Assembly: GCA_049520515.1 (NCBI GenBank)
Contig: JBEKPS010000002.1
Coordinates: 124,001 to 188,000, forward strand
Source of the DNA: JAFAMS01 sp049520515
GTDB lineage: Bacteria; Vulcanimicrobiota; Vulcanimicrobiia; Vulcanimicrobiales; Vulcanimicrobiaceae
Direction: 5' to 3'
Length of the DNA stretch: 64,000 nt
The notes below the pieces were generated by a model. That model had not been told where the DNA came from. It did not search any database and worked only from the letters and a program-made list of their open reading frames with translations. Shown in pieces: positions 1 to 9,137 of this stretch. The translations under genes and the position numbers were made by a program. Within the stretch, counting starts at the first letter, position 1, and each line of letters opens with the position of its first letter.

Positions 1-1466
1 CGTAACGCTGAAATTATGTGTCGAACGTAAACTTCGTCCAGAGACGAGACTTCCTCGGCAAGTTTTAGAAACTCGGCAGCGCGCATAGCAACAACGGGCT
101 CGAGCGATCGTCCCAATCCCTCAGCCGTGTGCTGAAACCATCCCGGTTTTGCGACCCAGCTCTTTAGGTACGAAAGAATCTCGATGGCCGGCATCTGCGC
201 CATTTCTTCGGTTGATCTTGGAGAGGTAGGACCGACCCAAACTTCGCCTCCGCTTGGCTGCAGATCGTCATGCGCAAAGCGGTCGGAAAGGTCTAAAAAC
301 TCAGCGCGATCCGCGCCTTCTAAGAACAATTCCAGTGGTTTAAGACCTTCATACAGATCTGCCGATTGTGCGTCGCGGATCGCGTTCTGGAGTTCCTCGC
401 CGCTAAGGGCCGCGAAGTATTCTCGAAGGAATCCCTCGTCTACAACGGAGGCGTGGATACGCGCAACGATGCCCCTCTGCTCTTGCGGCGTCAGGTTTGG
501 ATAGAAGTGCGCGAGAGACAGCTCCCGCTCCGCGGCTAGCTCGGGATTACGGAAAAAGTCTTCCTGCGCGAGCAGCAATCGATAGAAGCTATCATCGTCA
601 AGATCCGTCGCTAACGCAACGGCGATGCGGCGAAAGACATCCGTTGAGCCACGGTTGATGATGTCGTAAACGCGCTCTCGGGAGATGCCACGTTCAGTTA
701 TGGCCGATCGTGCGCGAAGCAACAGCGAATGTGCTAGATGTTCCTTGACCCCGCTTCCGATGGGTTCTTTGCTGAGATCCTGACTCCAGATGGATGAATA
801 GTCCCGCCCCGCTTCCACTCCCTCAATGCCGAGTGCATCGCGAAGCAAGCGAACCAGCATCTCCAGGCACCGTTCGGGAATGTGCTCGAACGTACTCCCT
901 AGCACGCGTTGCAACGCGTAGTCATAGAGCGGATCGCCGATGCGCGATACTGCCCTTATGTGGCGCAGGCCGATTCTCTCCAAGTGTTTGTCGTCGTTCG
1001 GGACGACCGACAGAAGCTCTACACCCAGCTGCAGCGCCGATGCACGTTCCTTTCCCTTTGCAAGATAATCCACGATGTCGAGCATTTTGTATACTATGGA
1101 ATCACCATCGACTCTGGCCCATGAACGCAGGCGCCTTAGTAGAGTCCTTAGGCGATCAACCGGCAGCGAGACGGCAACTTGGCAGAGATCGAAGATAACG
1201 GCCGGATTGTCCGTTTCGATGTCACGCAATAAACGGCTCACTTCGTCGGGAATGGTTGCAGCGACATTGATAAGATAGTAAAGTGGAGGCCAAATTGGAA
1301 ACACGCTTTGCCCATCCACGGTGTAAGTAGATGGCGGATTTGAAAAGACATGGATCTGCTTAAGCTGCTCGAAAAGTTTTGGGTTCGTCAGTCGCTGAAA
1401 GAAGAACAGGCGCTGCTGGGGATCTACAAGCGCTCCGATGTGGTCACGTAGCTCGTCGTTAGTCAT
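1..1466 (-). CDS. N-terminal part of a large unknown protein, cut by the window edge
   Basis: Reading the minus strand from ATG at 1466 gives about 488 codons without a stop until the window ends, so the C-terminus lies outside. The protein begins MTNDELRDHIGALVDPQQ and is mostly helical-looking and acidic, with no signal peptide, membrane segment or NTPase motif in the visible part. It follows the gene at 1505-2098 by 38 bases on the same strand, so the two are probably co-transcribed. I do not recognise the family. The neighbourhood of HNH and SIR2 genes suggests an accessory or defence role, which is inference only. Confidence 0.7.
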   Translation of the reverse strand, partial: MTNDELRDHIGALVDPQQRLFFFQRLTNPKLFEQLKQIHVFSNPPSTYTVDGQSVFPIWPPLYYLINVAATIPDEVSRLLRDIETDNPAVIFDLCQVAVSLPVDRLRTLLRRLRSWARVDGDSIVYKMLDIVDYLAKGKERASALQLGVELLSVVPNDDKHLERIGLRHIRAVSRIGDPLYDYALQRVLGSTFEHIPERCLEMLVRLLRDALGIEGVEAGRDYSSIWSQDLSKEPIGSGVKEHLAHSLLLRARSAITERGISRERVYDIINRGSTDVFRRIAVALATDLDDDSFYRLLLAQEDFFRNPELAAERELSLAHFYPNLTPQEQRGIVARIHASVVDEGFLREYFAALSGEELQNAIRDAQSADLYEGLKPLELFLEGADRAEFLDLSDRFAHDDLQPSGGEVWVGPTSPRSTEEMAQMPAIEILSYLKSWVAKPGWFQHTAEGLGRSLEPVVAMRAAEFLKLAEEVSSLDEVYVRHIISAL

Positions 1467-1504
1467 AAACTGTTTAATTCTTCAAGCGACGCTTCTATGC
1501 GGCG

Positions 1505-2098
1505 CTAAATCTCATGTCGCGGCGCACTTAAAGCAAAAAATCGCTCCTCGACCTGGTCCCAAACTCTTAGCGCGTCCGATTCGTTGTGTAACTCGGCGGG
1601 GGCCGGAACGTGCGCATAGGCGTGTGCTTCAATGTCGAGAAATGATCCAGCGATGTCATGCATTTGCGCTGCTGGCATGTTGCGGATGGCACCCAACAAC
1701 ACCGCAAACGTCCGGCGTCGCATTTCCTTGACCCCAGTCTCGTACTCGATGAGTTTGTTCAAAGATGTCGCGAGTGCCAAGGGTATAGGTACGAGTTCAC
1801 CCTGCAACGGGGGAGTCGCCCTTTGTAGTCGACCGAGATGCGGTGCAACGGCGGCGGACCACTTGTTTGCGAGGTCCCTAAATTGCGTTGGCTTTTTAGT
1901 CCTTCCGATGTTTCTAGTCGCAGAGTGATACAGATCGAGCTTCGTGATTACTTCCCGCGCGGCATGGGCGGCAAAGTAACTCCTCGCGGGAAACGTTGCG
2001 TCATTACGGAATCGCGCGCCAGCCTCAAAAACGAGCGCGAGCTCACCTGCGTCGCTCTCCTTGAGGAATTCGCAGATAGCCTCTTGACGTGATGTCAC
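1505..2098 (-). CDS. Hypothetical protein, 197 residues
   Basis: GTG start at 2098. A soluble protein with no transmembrane segment. The N-terminal third contains the phrase ARSYFAAHAAREVI, which is reminiscent of helical domains found in proteins that accompany large defence proteins; this resemblance is from memory and weak. It lies directly upstream of the large reading frame starting at 1466 and probably forms a two-gene unit with it. An unknown two-component accessory module is the most that can be said. Confidence 0.55.
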   Translation of the reverse strand: MTSRQEAICEFLKESDAGELALVFEAGARFRNDATFPARSYFAAHAAREVITKLDLYHSATRNIGRTKKPTQFRDLANKWSAAVAPHLGRLQRATPPLQGELVPIPLALATSLNKLIEYETGVKEMRRRTFAVLLGAIRNMPAAQMHDIAGSFLDIEAHAYAHVPAPAELHNESDALRVWDQVEERFFALSAPRHEI

Positions 2099-2619
2099 AG
2101 CGATGCCGGTTTGAAGGCCACCTTGGGAGGTCGCGCTTGCGCCGAGGAAACTAGCTCTTCCTTGAGCGTGCGCTTATGTATTTGACGCGCACAGCGATCT
2201 TGTACCCTTTGGGTAGCGCGCAAGCAATTGCTTTCGATAGATTAGCGTGCATATGCTCGCAGGCGCTGACAAGCACACCTGGGTTGCCGTCAAAGTAACC
2301 AAGATCCCGGCACGCTCTGTAGTGCGTCCGCTCTTTACCTGCGTAGGGACGACGGCAGTGTGCAGCACGATTGCGCCTGACTGATCGTTCATTGCTCAAC
2401 GCCCATCTAGCTTGGCCTCTTCGAATCGAGTCTTCTCCGTTCCGTCTAGGTGGCGTAGATCAAGTCGGCTCTGACAAAGTGTCGACAATCCCGTCCAGCC
2501 GTGCGCCGAAAAGGTAGCCGGCTTACGCTCCGAATGTCTTCGTCAGCGGGTCTGTTCTCGTCATCTTTATCAAATCGTGATTGAGGAGCGGCAGTGCCTC
2601 AGGATGATCCCGGGATATA
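2099..2619. other. Gene-poor gap with one doubtful small reading frame
   Basis: About 520 bases separate the leftward gene at 1505-2098 from the rightward gene at 2620. The only open frame of note is an 82-codon minus-strand frame at 2151-2399, rich in Arg and Cys and overlapped in another frame by a 72-codon one. Neither has a recognisable domain or a good ribosome binding site. I see no repeat, terminator or RNA gene here. Confidence 0.4.
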
Positions 2620-3402
2620 ATGTCGAGCTTTGTCAAGCTCGAATGGCTGGACCCGTATCGGGAATTTGCTTCTAGACTCCGCCTTTCACGTCGCGCAATG
2701 ACCAGGTCATACGACGAAGCGTTTCGTGCTTTCGAACACTGTCACGAATTGCTAAAGGAAGAGCGATGGAGCGAGTATTCAGGTGCCCCGCTCGACTGGT
2801 TCCTAGCGGAGGCTACTGGCGAGCACCGTGAACTCGTTCAGCCGGAAGAGATCCCAGATTATCACTATGAGGCACAGGTTGAGAACGTGCTGGCAGATCA
2901 CCAAGCCTCGAGCGTCATTCTCTTTGCCGACGACACGCTGCAAACGTTTGCGCGGGGGCTGTTAGGAAAGAAGCACAAGACGCTCGATCCGTATGGTCCG
3001 AGATATGAGGATGTCCGAAGTCGATCGAATCCCGTCGCACTGTCGACGCTCTTGCGGGCAGCGACAAATGCGATTCGCCATCTTTCGGAATGGGACAATC
3101 CGAAGTTCCCATTTCCGTACCCCACACTTGATGCTTGCCAAGATGGTCGTTGTCCATTTCATAAGGCAATCTCAAACATCGATGTCATACAGCGGGCGTT
3201 CGGAATTGGACTCTACGAGCGCATAAGAGACGTTGTTTCGATGAGAGTACTCATCCGCGTCGACGGCGGATTTGGGTCAGACCCCGGGCCTAGTTATCAG
3301 AGTTTCGAGGGCGCAGTTCGGGATGCAGCTACTCAAATTGCAGAACGCGCTGGTGCCGATGCACGTGATCGGCTCAGTAGAGTTCTCGCCAATGGCACTT
3401 AG
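2620..3402 (+). CDS. Hypothetical protein, 260 residues
   Basis: ATG start at 2620, preceded by GGGA about seven bases upstream. Soluble, with an acidic N-terminal half and a phrase ATNAIRHLSEWD near residue 150. The spacing of Arg, Asn and His there recalls HEPN-type RNase helices (R-x4-6-H), but the match is too loose to call. It stands alone between two minus-strand genes. Function unknown; an accessory gene in a defence-rich neighbourhood. Confidence 0.6.
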   Translation: MSSFVKLEWLDPYREFASRLRLSRRAMTRSYDEAFRAFEHCHELLKEERWSEYSGAPLDWFLAEATGEHRELVQPEEIPDYHYEAQVENVLADHQASSVILFADDTLQTFARGLLGKKHKTLDPYGPRYEDVRSRSNPVALSTLLRAATNAIRHLSEWDNPKFPFPYPTLDACQDGRCPFHKAISNIDVIQRAFGIGLYERIRDVVSMRVLIRVDGGFGSDPGPSYQSFEGAVRDAATQIAERAGADARDRLSRVLANGT

Positions 3403-3439
3403 CATCACCGCCATCAACTCCACGCATTAATCCCGTTGT

Positions 3440-4447
3440 CTATACAATTGATGCACCGTCGCCGTTGCCATCAACCACAAGAAGCGGTTTGCCAATAAGT
3501 TGCTCCATTGTGCACTGGTACGCCCGCCGTGCCGTCGTATCGTTGACAAGGACATTCTCAGCCGACAATTGGTATTTCTGTGGATCGTCGGTCACGATCA
3601 CGCCAATCGTGTGCGCGTCAAACAATCGGATAATGAGCATGAGGCGCCCGAACGCCGGCGACAGGAAAGCGATGTGCGTCGTCCTCGGGTTCAAGCCGCC
3701 CCTCTCCAAAATCTCGCCCAAATCCATGGAGGCGTTCAGGGTGACGTCACCCGACGCCGTGAAATCACCGGCAAGAATCCTACGCATTGCCTGTGCCGTC
3801 AGGTCTTCGAGCCAGAGGTCGCCCAACCACAACCATGCGAGCTCGTAGGCGATCTTGAGCAAACCGAGCTGATGTCCACCCTTGCGAATCGGCACGGGAA
3901 CCGCAACGGTAAGGCTCTGATTGTGAGTCTCTAGACTTTCGATTAGATCGCGTGTTACCGCTTCTATAGTTGCTTCATCTCGGATTCCGATCTTCCGAAG
4001 CGCGCTACGCGACAACATCGGTACCGAGTCGGAGTCGCGAGGATTGATTACGGTGTTGCTTGAGGCTTTAATCCACCGGCGACCATTCACAATACGACCT
4101 GTTTCGTACTCGATGTGGGTTACTGACTCGATGTTCGTAGATCCATCGTCCGAGCGGCGTATCCTGACTCGTTGCCCCGGCTCAGTCGGATGAGGCAACG
4201 GTCTCTTTATAGCCTCCGCAATGGGATCGGGTACTGTTCGCCGATGCCCACGTAACTTAAATTCAATACGGCGCTGTTCAACATCGAACTGCTGTTGTAG
4301 CGGCGAGTCAGCGAAATTTCCGAGCCGCGAATCGCAATCTTGACAGACACGTTTAACGGTAAAAGCGCCACCAATCCCGACCGGGAAAATATGTTCGCCG
4401 CCGGATTTACGCTCAGGCTTCTCGTACATGCAGAAGATGCATAACAT
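3440..4447 (-). CDS. HNH endonuclease family protein (HNH_5-like)
   Basis: 335 residues, ATG start at 4447. The first 50 residues hold a typical HNH/zinc layout: Cys3 and Cys6, then GGEHIFPVGIGG with His19, then Cys35-x2-Cys38 followed by an RLG turn. That order (CxxC, EHI.P, CxxC) is known from the HNH_5 family of predicted metal-dependent nucleases. The remaining 280 residues have no recognised domain and may hold a target-recognition part. It is transcribed alone, away from the rightward gene at 4659. Such free-standing HNH proteins occur in restriction and anti-phage islands; its substrate is unknown. Confidence 0.75.
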   Translation of the reverse strand: MLCIFCMYEKPERKSGGEHIFPVGIGGAFTVKRVCQDCDSRLGNFADSPLQQQFDVEQRRIEFKLRGHRRTVPDPIAEAIKRPLPHPTEPGQRVRIRRSDDGSTNIESVTHIEYETGRIVNGRRWIKASSNTVINPRDSDSVPMLSRSALRKIGIRDEATIEAVTRDLIESLETHNQSLTVAVPVPIRKGGHQLGLLKIAYELAWLWLGDLWLEDLTAQAMRRILAGDFTASGDVTLNASMDLGEILERGGLNPRTTHIAFLSPAFGRLMLIIRLFDAHTIGVIVTDDPQKYQLSAENVLVNDTTARRAYQCTMEQLIGKPLLVVDGNGDGASIV

Positions 4448-4658
4448 TGTTTATTACCTCTGACGGTCTGCGGCCCACGAGCAACGCTGGCGACGACTGC
4501 CGAACGGAGTCCAAGAGCACTTGCTCTAGTATTCCACACCGATCACTTAGTTCTTCGACCTCGCCAGCTACGTACGGTCACGCAAGCGGTATCCCGATGC
4601 TGCAGCACGCTCGTGTCTCGAATGGGTGTGTACAACCACAGGCGAACGCAAACACCGC

Positions 4659-5405
4659 ATGGAGCCCGATCAAATTCATGAAAACGTCTGGTACGTGTCG
4701 CATCGCGCAGTGTGGCGCGCAATGTCAATCGTCGGCTCGATAGTTAGCTACGAGGACTCGGACGGCAACCTGGGAGAGATGGACATCAAGGAATTTGCAC
4801 GGAAATGCGTCATCGAGGCCTACCCCGAAATCGCGTTGACCGGTTACGGCTCAGAGAACGGACCGCGTCTTGCGACGCTAGAAGCGATGACGACAAATGC
4901 AACTTGGAATGACAAGTTTCCCCAATGCGTAAATTGCAGTAACAACATCCGCCGGCGTGCCAGCTTGGGTTTCTGTAATCTGTGTTGGCGCGTAGAAAAG
5001 CTACGTCGTAGCGTCAACCGATGGAGACCACACGATCTCAGCAGCTTCGTCGGAAGTCTCCGATCGTTCGCGACGTTGCACCCGTCAATGCGGGAAGAAT
5101 TCAAGGTAATCGCTGCAAGACTGCTCCAAGGCGATCTTGATTCGTTGAAGCAGTCCGAAGCGATGAGTCGGGGAGAACTCCCTGTTACCCCGTACGAACT
5201 TGAGCAATGCTTCAAACGAATCGCTGAGCTCGCGGGATGTCGTAGCGGACAGCGGCTGTTTCAGAACCGCGCGATTTTCTTTGATGGGCTTGACGAAGAC
5301 GGGAAGAGGAAGCTCCATCGAATTTGCGCGCGGATTTTCCAGGATATTCCCGCGCAACCACTGTTTCGTCGTGTCATGCTCGCATATCGCGCGAGGTTCG
5401 TGTAG
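4659..5405 (+). CDS. Hypothetical protein with a central zinc ribbon
   Basis: About 248 residues from ATG 4659 (an in-frame GTG at 4626 would add 11 residues). Near residue 89 there is CVNC followed after 13 residues by CNLC, a four-cysteine zinc ribbon typical of nucleic-acid binding proteins. The part after it is helical and basic. No catalytic motif is seen. Its end lies 39 bases from the end of the convergent SIR2 gene, with no evident terminator between them. Family not recognised. Confidence 0.6.
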   Translation: MEPDQIHENVWYVSHRAVWRAMSIVGSIVSYEDSDGNLGEMDIKEFARKCVIEAYPEIALTGYGSENGPRLATLEAMTTNATWNDKFPQCVNCSNNIRRRASLGFCNLCWRVEKLRRSVNRWRPHDLSSFVGSLRSFATLHPSMREEFKVIAARLLQGDLDSLKQSEAMSRGELPVTPYELEQCFKRIAELAGCRSGQRLFQNRAIFFDGLDEDGKRKLHRICARIFQDIPAQPLFRRVMLAYRARFV

Positions 5406-5443
5406 GTCCGAGCCATCTAGACCGAGCGCTCTTCTATTGCCGT

Positions 5444-6733
5444 TTACGCGGATGCTTTGTCCGCGGAGACGATGCTCCGTAGCTCTGCGGGACTGGTAAA
5501 AAGTCGCAAGAACAGGTCGGTTGGTATCGCCTTGTCGTCAGCGGTTAGGCCTTTTGTGTAGACGAGCGTTGGAAGCCCCATGTGACAGAACCGCAGGTCG
5601 GGATTTGACGCTGTGTCCCAACGCAAATCGTAGGCGGCAATTCTTTGAGACATGAAATTGATCGGGTCTGTCTGATCGGTGATTTCGATGACGCGTCCGT
5701 GTTGTGGATGAATTCGGTTTAGCTCGCGGATCCAGTAGTTGATATGCTCGTCGCCGCCCCCGTATCCAATCACGATCAGGCGTGGATTTCCGGAAATCGC
5801 CTTAGCCAGACCAGAGTAATAGTTTGCATACGGACGGACGTTGAGTTTTTCAGTCTTGCGAAGCCCAGACACGATTGGCGATACTCCAAAGAAGTTCGCG
5901 CTCTCATCATCACGGGCGACGTCGTGAAAGTCCTTCCAATTAGCTCGAGCAAGCTCGATCGACTGTGCGCTGACAATCTCGATGGGTTCGGCATATGCCA
6001 TCGGCGTGTCGTCTATTCTATAAGCAAAACGAAGCGATCCGTGGATGTGAGCAAGTGTGATATAGAGTGGTGTCTTGTCCCATCCGGCGTATTCGTCAGA
6101 GCGGAAACCACAGTTGAGATCCATGTCGATCGGTCTGCCGAATCCATCGAACCAGTGCTTGCCGCTTAGCAAGGAGAGAGCGTCCGCCGAGACATCGCCT
6201 ACAAGGTCATAATTCAGCGTAAAGATATCAATATTGTGTGTATCAAGGAACGGTCGTAGAAGTCTATACAGCGGCTGCCAGCTGGCGTCATAGTTGATGC
6301 CATTGAATGCCGAAGCAATATCTTCGATAAGTGCAAGCCGTTCGCAGCGCGCGGAAAGAACGTCGGGAAGAAGGGACCGCAGTGGGTCGGTCAGAGTTAC
6401 GAACGGCCGAGTGGCGACATGCGCGCGAGACGGCGCAACTGAATGGTAGAATTCAACCTCCTCCAAAACGTGGAGGACATCTTCGAAATTAGGCTCCGTT
6501 GATGGAGTACGGGAACGCAGGTCGGCGAGAATCTTGCCGCTGATGGGACGTCGCGCCGCAAGCGCGGTCAGGTCGTCTGTGGAGGGCGCGCCGGCGAACC
6601 TGGAAGCACCAGCGCCGAGTAAAATCGTGATCCGATTCTTTGGATCAGGCGTCCCTTCGGGCGCTACCTCAGAGTCGGCCAGGGCAACCGCGCTTGGGAC
6701 AAGAGACGGTACTCCGGTTGCTTTGGGCGTCAT
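5444..6733 (-). CDS. SIR2-domain protein (predicted NADase effector)
   Basis: 429 residues from ATG 6733. An upstream in-frame extension to 7111 exists but overlaps the preceding gene and looks non-coding, so it is rejected. The Rossmann-type start ILLGAGASRFAGAPS binds NAD in the SIR2 fold; further on are TLNYD, then IHGS with the expected catalytic His, and VIGYGGGDEHIN. Proteins of this class in anti-phage systems (known examples: ThsA, DSR, SIR2-HerA) break down NAD rather than deacetylate proteins. It is last in a five-gene operon behind an HNH-like gene (55-base gap), an NAD kinase-like gene, an SPFH gene and an NrtR-type regulator. Placing an NAD-degrading effector there suggests NAD depletion as the output; that is inference. 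Confidence 0.8.
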   Translation of the reverse strand: MTPKATGVPSLVPSAVALADSEVAPEGTPDPKNRITILLGAGASRFAGAPSTDDLTALAARRPISGKILADLRSRTPSTEPNFEDVLHVLEEVEFYHSVAPSRAHVATRPFVTLTDPLRSLLPDVLSARCERLALIEDIASAFNGINYDASWQPLYRLLRPFLDTHNIDIFTLNYDLVGDVSADALSLLSGKHWFDGFGRPIDMDLNCGFRSDEYAGWDKTPLYITLAHIHGSLRFAYRIDDTPMAYAEPIEIVSAQSIELARANWKDFHDVARDDESANFFGVSPIVSGLRKTEKLNVRPYANYYSGLAKAISGNPRLIVIGYGGGDEHINYWIRELNRIHPQHGRVIEITDQTDPINFMSQRIAAYDLRWDTASNPDLRFCHMGLPTLVYTKGLTADDKAIPTDLFLRLFTSPAELRSIVSADKASA

Positions 6734-6788
6734 TGTTCGTCGCGTCCGATGGAGTTTTCTGTAACGCGCGACATCGACCGCGGCGCGA

Positions 6789-7163
6789 CTATTTGGGGGA
6801 TTCGGGTGAGGCGGATGTCGTTGAACCATTGGCTTCGTTCCCTTTCCCAATTGCGTCGAGAACGTCGAGATCGTTCGATGTCGCACGCTGATGCTCGTCG
6901 GCACACGGAAGGCAATACACACGGAGATTGTCGTCATCTTTGGGATCGTCGTACGCGTGAATGAGAATAAGGCGCGTTCGATCCGCGTTATGACCGCTGA
7001 CTGCGACCGCCGTGCTGCACCCGTTTTCGGTGAGAATGCGACCGCCATCGTGTAGCGTTCGTGTATGCGTCGGCACGGTGCATCCAACCCCATGACATTC
7101 GCAATGTCCATCGACTCGTTTGAATCGCTCCGCTCGTGCTGCTTCTTCGGTAGAATGTAGCAT
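6789..7163 (-). CDS. Small HNH-like nuclease domain protein
   Basis: 124 residues. It has the cysteine cluster CECHGVGC near residue 22, then LILIHAYDDPKDDDNL and YCLPC with a following DEH near residue 98. The second half matches the common HNH pattern (hydrophobic-H-x-D, DDxNL, CxxC-x-H), but the second metal-binding His of the usual LDH triad is Asp here, so activity is uncertain. It starts 11 bases after the NAD kinase-like gene and ends 55 bases before the SIR2 gene. It overlaps a longer competing frame of the SIR2 gene, and the HNH features decide in its favour. Confidence 0.7.
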   Translation of the reverse strand: MLHSTEEAARAERFKRVDGHCECHGVGCTVPTHTRTLHDGGRILTENGCSTAVAVSGHNADRTRLILIHAYDDPKDDDNLRVYCLPCADEHQRATSNDLDVLDAIGKGNEANGSTTSASPESPK

Positions 7164-7174
7164 ATTGTGCTCCC

Positions 7175-8104
7175 TTACGCTGCAGCGCTCGTGGCGGAAA
7201 CTGACGCATCGACGACAAGTCGCAAGCGATTCGCAGCAACACTGATCGACGCTTGTGCGCCGAAGCCGAACGGAATCCGATCGTCCTCGATGCCGTCCCC
7301 GAAGATGACTCCGGCGTCATCCATTTCGGAAGTCACTACGACGCTCTCGTCTCGGTGTACGACTGTCTCTGTAAGCGTCGCTTGAAAACCGCTTCCTGGG
7401 AACGCCTCTCGTACGAACAAGGCGAGCTCGGAATCCATGGGTTTAGGCAGTTGCACTGACGATCGTCGCTCGGCGTTGATCGACCGGGCCCAACCCGTAC
7501 TGCCGGTTCCGGTCGACACAATCAAACCGGAGGACGATTGGTGCTCCGCTCGCTGCCCGACGCGCAGTTGATACCTTGCCGACTGATGCGACCGGTGACC
7601 GATGAATATCTCATTGAGTGCAAGAAGTTGCTGACCGTCTTCGAGGGTCGCCTGCACCATCGTGCGATCTTCGAACGCGATAGCTCCCGAGCCCGTTGCG
7701 ATAACAAGGCGCGCCGCGTCAGCAGGATTATTGCGAACTAACACGCCCTCGTAGATTTGTGGATCGGGATTGAATCCGATCACGAATTGACCAGTAAGAT
7801 ACTTCGCAACGTTGGCGACCAGGCCGTCTTGGCCGACAGCTAGGACGACATCGGACGGTTCGAAGACGAACCGATCGAGCTCGGAGCGCTTGAGTCGAAC
7901 GACGCGCCACGATGACGGCACGCCGCGTGCTACCGACGCGAGTGCATCATCGAGCTTACACTGACGCTGGTCGTATGTCTCTAGGCTTTCGCCCGTTTCT
8001 TTCAATGCGAATCGCGCTTGTGCCCGAGTACCGTATCGAGCAAGGAGCAACTCGTAATCTGTCGCCCGTGTAACGATAACTGCTCGCGGAATAAGTGCCG
8101 GCAT
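7175..8104 (-). CDS. Divergent NAD kinase-like protein
   Basis: 309 residues. The NAD kinase fold is visible: AVGQDGLVANVAKY near residues 89-102 stands where NAD kinases have GGDGT, NEIFIG lies near 164, and STGTGSTGW at 197-205 stands where they have TPTGSTAY. NAD kinase makes NADP from NAD and ATP or polyphosphate. The second Gly of GGDG is Gln here and the usual Pro of TPTGSTAY is Gly, so it may be a weak kinase or a nucleotide-binding sensor. It lies two bases after the SPFH gene and 11 before the HNH-like gene. It is clearly not the housekeeping copy by context. Confidence 0.8.
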   Translation of the reverse strand: MPALIPRAVIVTRATDYELLLARYGTRAQARFALKETGESLETYDQRQCKLDDALASVARGVPSSWRVVRLKRSELDRFVFEPSDVVLAVGQDGLVANVAKYLTGQFVIGFNPDPQIYEGVLVRNNPADAARLVIATGSGAIAFEDRTMVQATLEDGQQLLALNEIFIGHRSHQSARYQLRVGQRAEHQSSSGLIVSTGTGSTGWARSINAERRSSVQLPKPMDSELALFVREAFPGSGFQATLTETVVHRDESVVVTSEMDDAGVIFGDGIEDDRIPFGFGAQASISVAANRLRLVVDASVSATSAAA

Positions 8105-8106
8105 CG

Positions 8107-9126
8107 TCAGGACTCCTGAAGGCGCTTCGTTCCGGCCGAGACCAAGGTTGCGAGCATCGGACTCAGCATGTCTGGCGCAACGTTGAGATGTTCGATCGTT
8201 CGGATCTTGTTCGCAAATTCACGCGCCGCTAGTCCAAGGATGATGCCAGGATCGGTGTCGCCATAGGCGGCCAGCCGTTCGCGCTCCACCTGGTTGCGTG
8301 CGCCCTCGACCGTGCGTACATTGCGGGCCTGCGCGTCGCCTTCGATCGTACTGGTCGCGGCGGCGGATTCAGCTTCGATGCGCTGTGTCTCAGCGTCGTC
8401 TTGGGCCTTTCGGCGCGCATTTTGACCCTGTTGCTGCAAGAGCTCTTCCTCGCGCTTCGCGAGCGCGATCCGGTTCTGCAGCTCGTTCTCGGCGATCGCG
8501 CGCTCTTTCTCGACAGCGAACGCTCGGCGAGAAAATGTGGCCTCGTCAGCTTTCTGCTTAATACTTTCTCGCGTCGGGGCTTCGATTGCTTTTTCGAGAT
8601 CCGCGGACGGTCGAATGCTCGAGACACGAACAGAGGCCACTGCGATACCCAGTGATTTAAGGTGCGCGTTGTCAGTGAGTCCGGCGTCGACATGTTGGCG
8701 CAAAGGTTCAAGCCCGTTGGTAAGCAGCTCGCGGATAGGGTTGCGAGCCACATATGCGTTCGCGAATTCTTGCGCGAGCTGCGAAAGCATGAGCTCGAGT
8801 GATTCAAGTGGTTGGTTGACATGATTTCCGCCACGTAAATCGATCGTGAAGTCGACGTGATCGGCGAGCGCCCTGGGGTTCTCGGCGCGATAGATAACCA
8901 CGCCCTGGATCGTGACGTCTTGGAAGTCCTGGGATTTGCTGTGAATAACGAGCGTCAGCTCGCGGTCATCTATCGGAAGCTCGGCGATGCTATCGCTGAG
9001 AGGTTGGAACCAGAATGAGAGACCACGGCCACTCTTGATTATGCGAGCGTTGCGGAAGTGGATCGCGTAGGAACTCGCATCGAGACGTGCATGTCTCCAG
9101 ATCGGGAATCGTCGAATTTCAGCCAT
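8107..9126 (-). CDS. SPFH/band 7 domain protein, soluble form
   Basis: 339 residues. An N-terminal beta-rich SPFH part (about 20-190) is followed by a long charged coiled coil (about 195-285, with repeated KREEELLQQQ- and DAETQRIEAE-type heptads) and a short C-terminal tail. SPFH proteins such as stomatin and HflK/C form ring or cage scaffolds, usually on membranes. No N-terminal transmembrane helix or signal is present, so this one is cytosolic or peripheral. It lies between the NrtR-type regulator (11-base gap) and the NAD kinase-like gene (two-base gap), so it is firmly part of the operon. It may be the oligomeric scaffold of the system. Confidence 0.85.
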   Translation of the reverse strand: MAEIRRFPIWRHARLDASSYAIHFRNARIIKSGRGLSFWFQPLSDSIAELPIDDRELTLVIHSKSQDFQDVTIQGVVIYRAENPRALADHVDFTIDLRGGNHVNQPLESLELMLSQLAQEFANAYVARNPIRELLTNGLEPLRQHVDAGLTDNAHLKSLGIAVASVRVSSIRPSADLEKAIEAPTRESIKQKADEATFSRRAFAVEKERAIAENELQNRIALAKREEELLQQQGQNARRKAQDDAETQRIEAESAAATSTIEGDAQARNVRTVEGARNQVERERLAAYGDTDPGIILGLAAREFANKIRTIEHLNVAPDMLSPMLATLVSAGTKRLQES

Positions 9127-9137
9127 GAGAAGTACTC

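Noticed and set aside
2151..2399. Small minus-strand gene of 82 codons
   Set aside because: No domain, no good ribosome binding site and a competing frame; kept only as a remark in the gap entry.
6734..7111. N-terminal extension of the SIR2 protein to 7111
   Set aside because: It overlaps the HNH-like gene in another frame, is basic and without SIR2 features, and the domain begins after ATG 6733.
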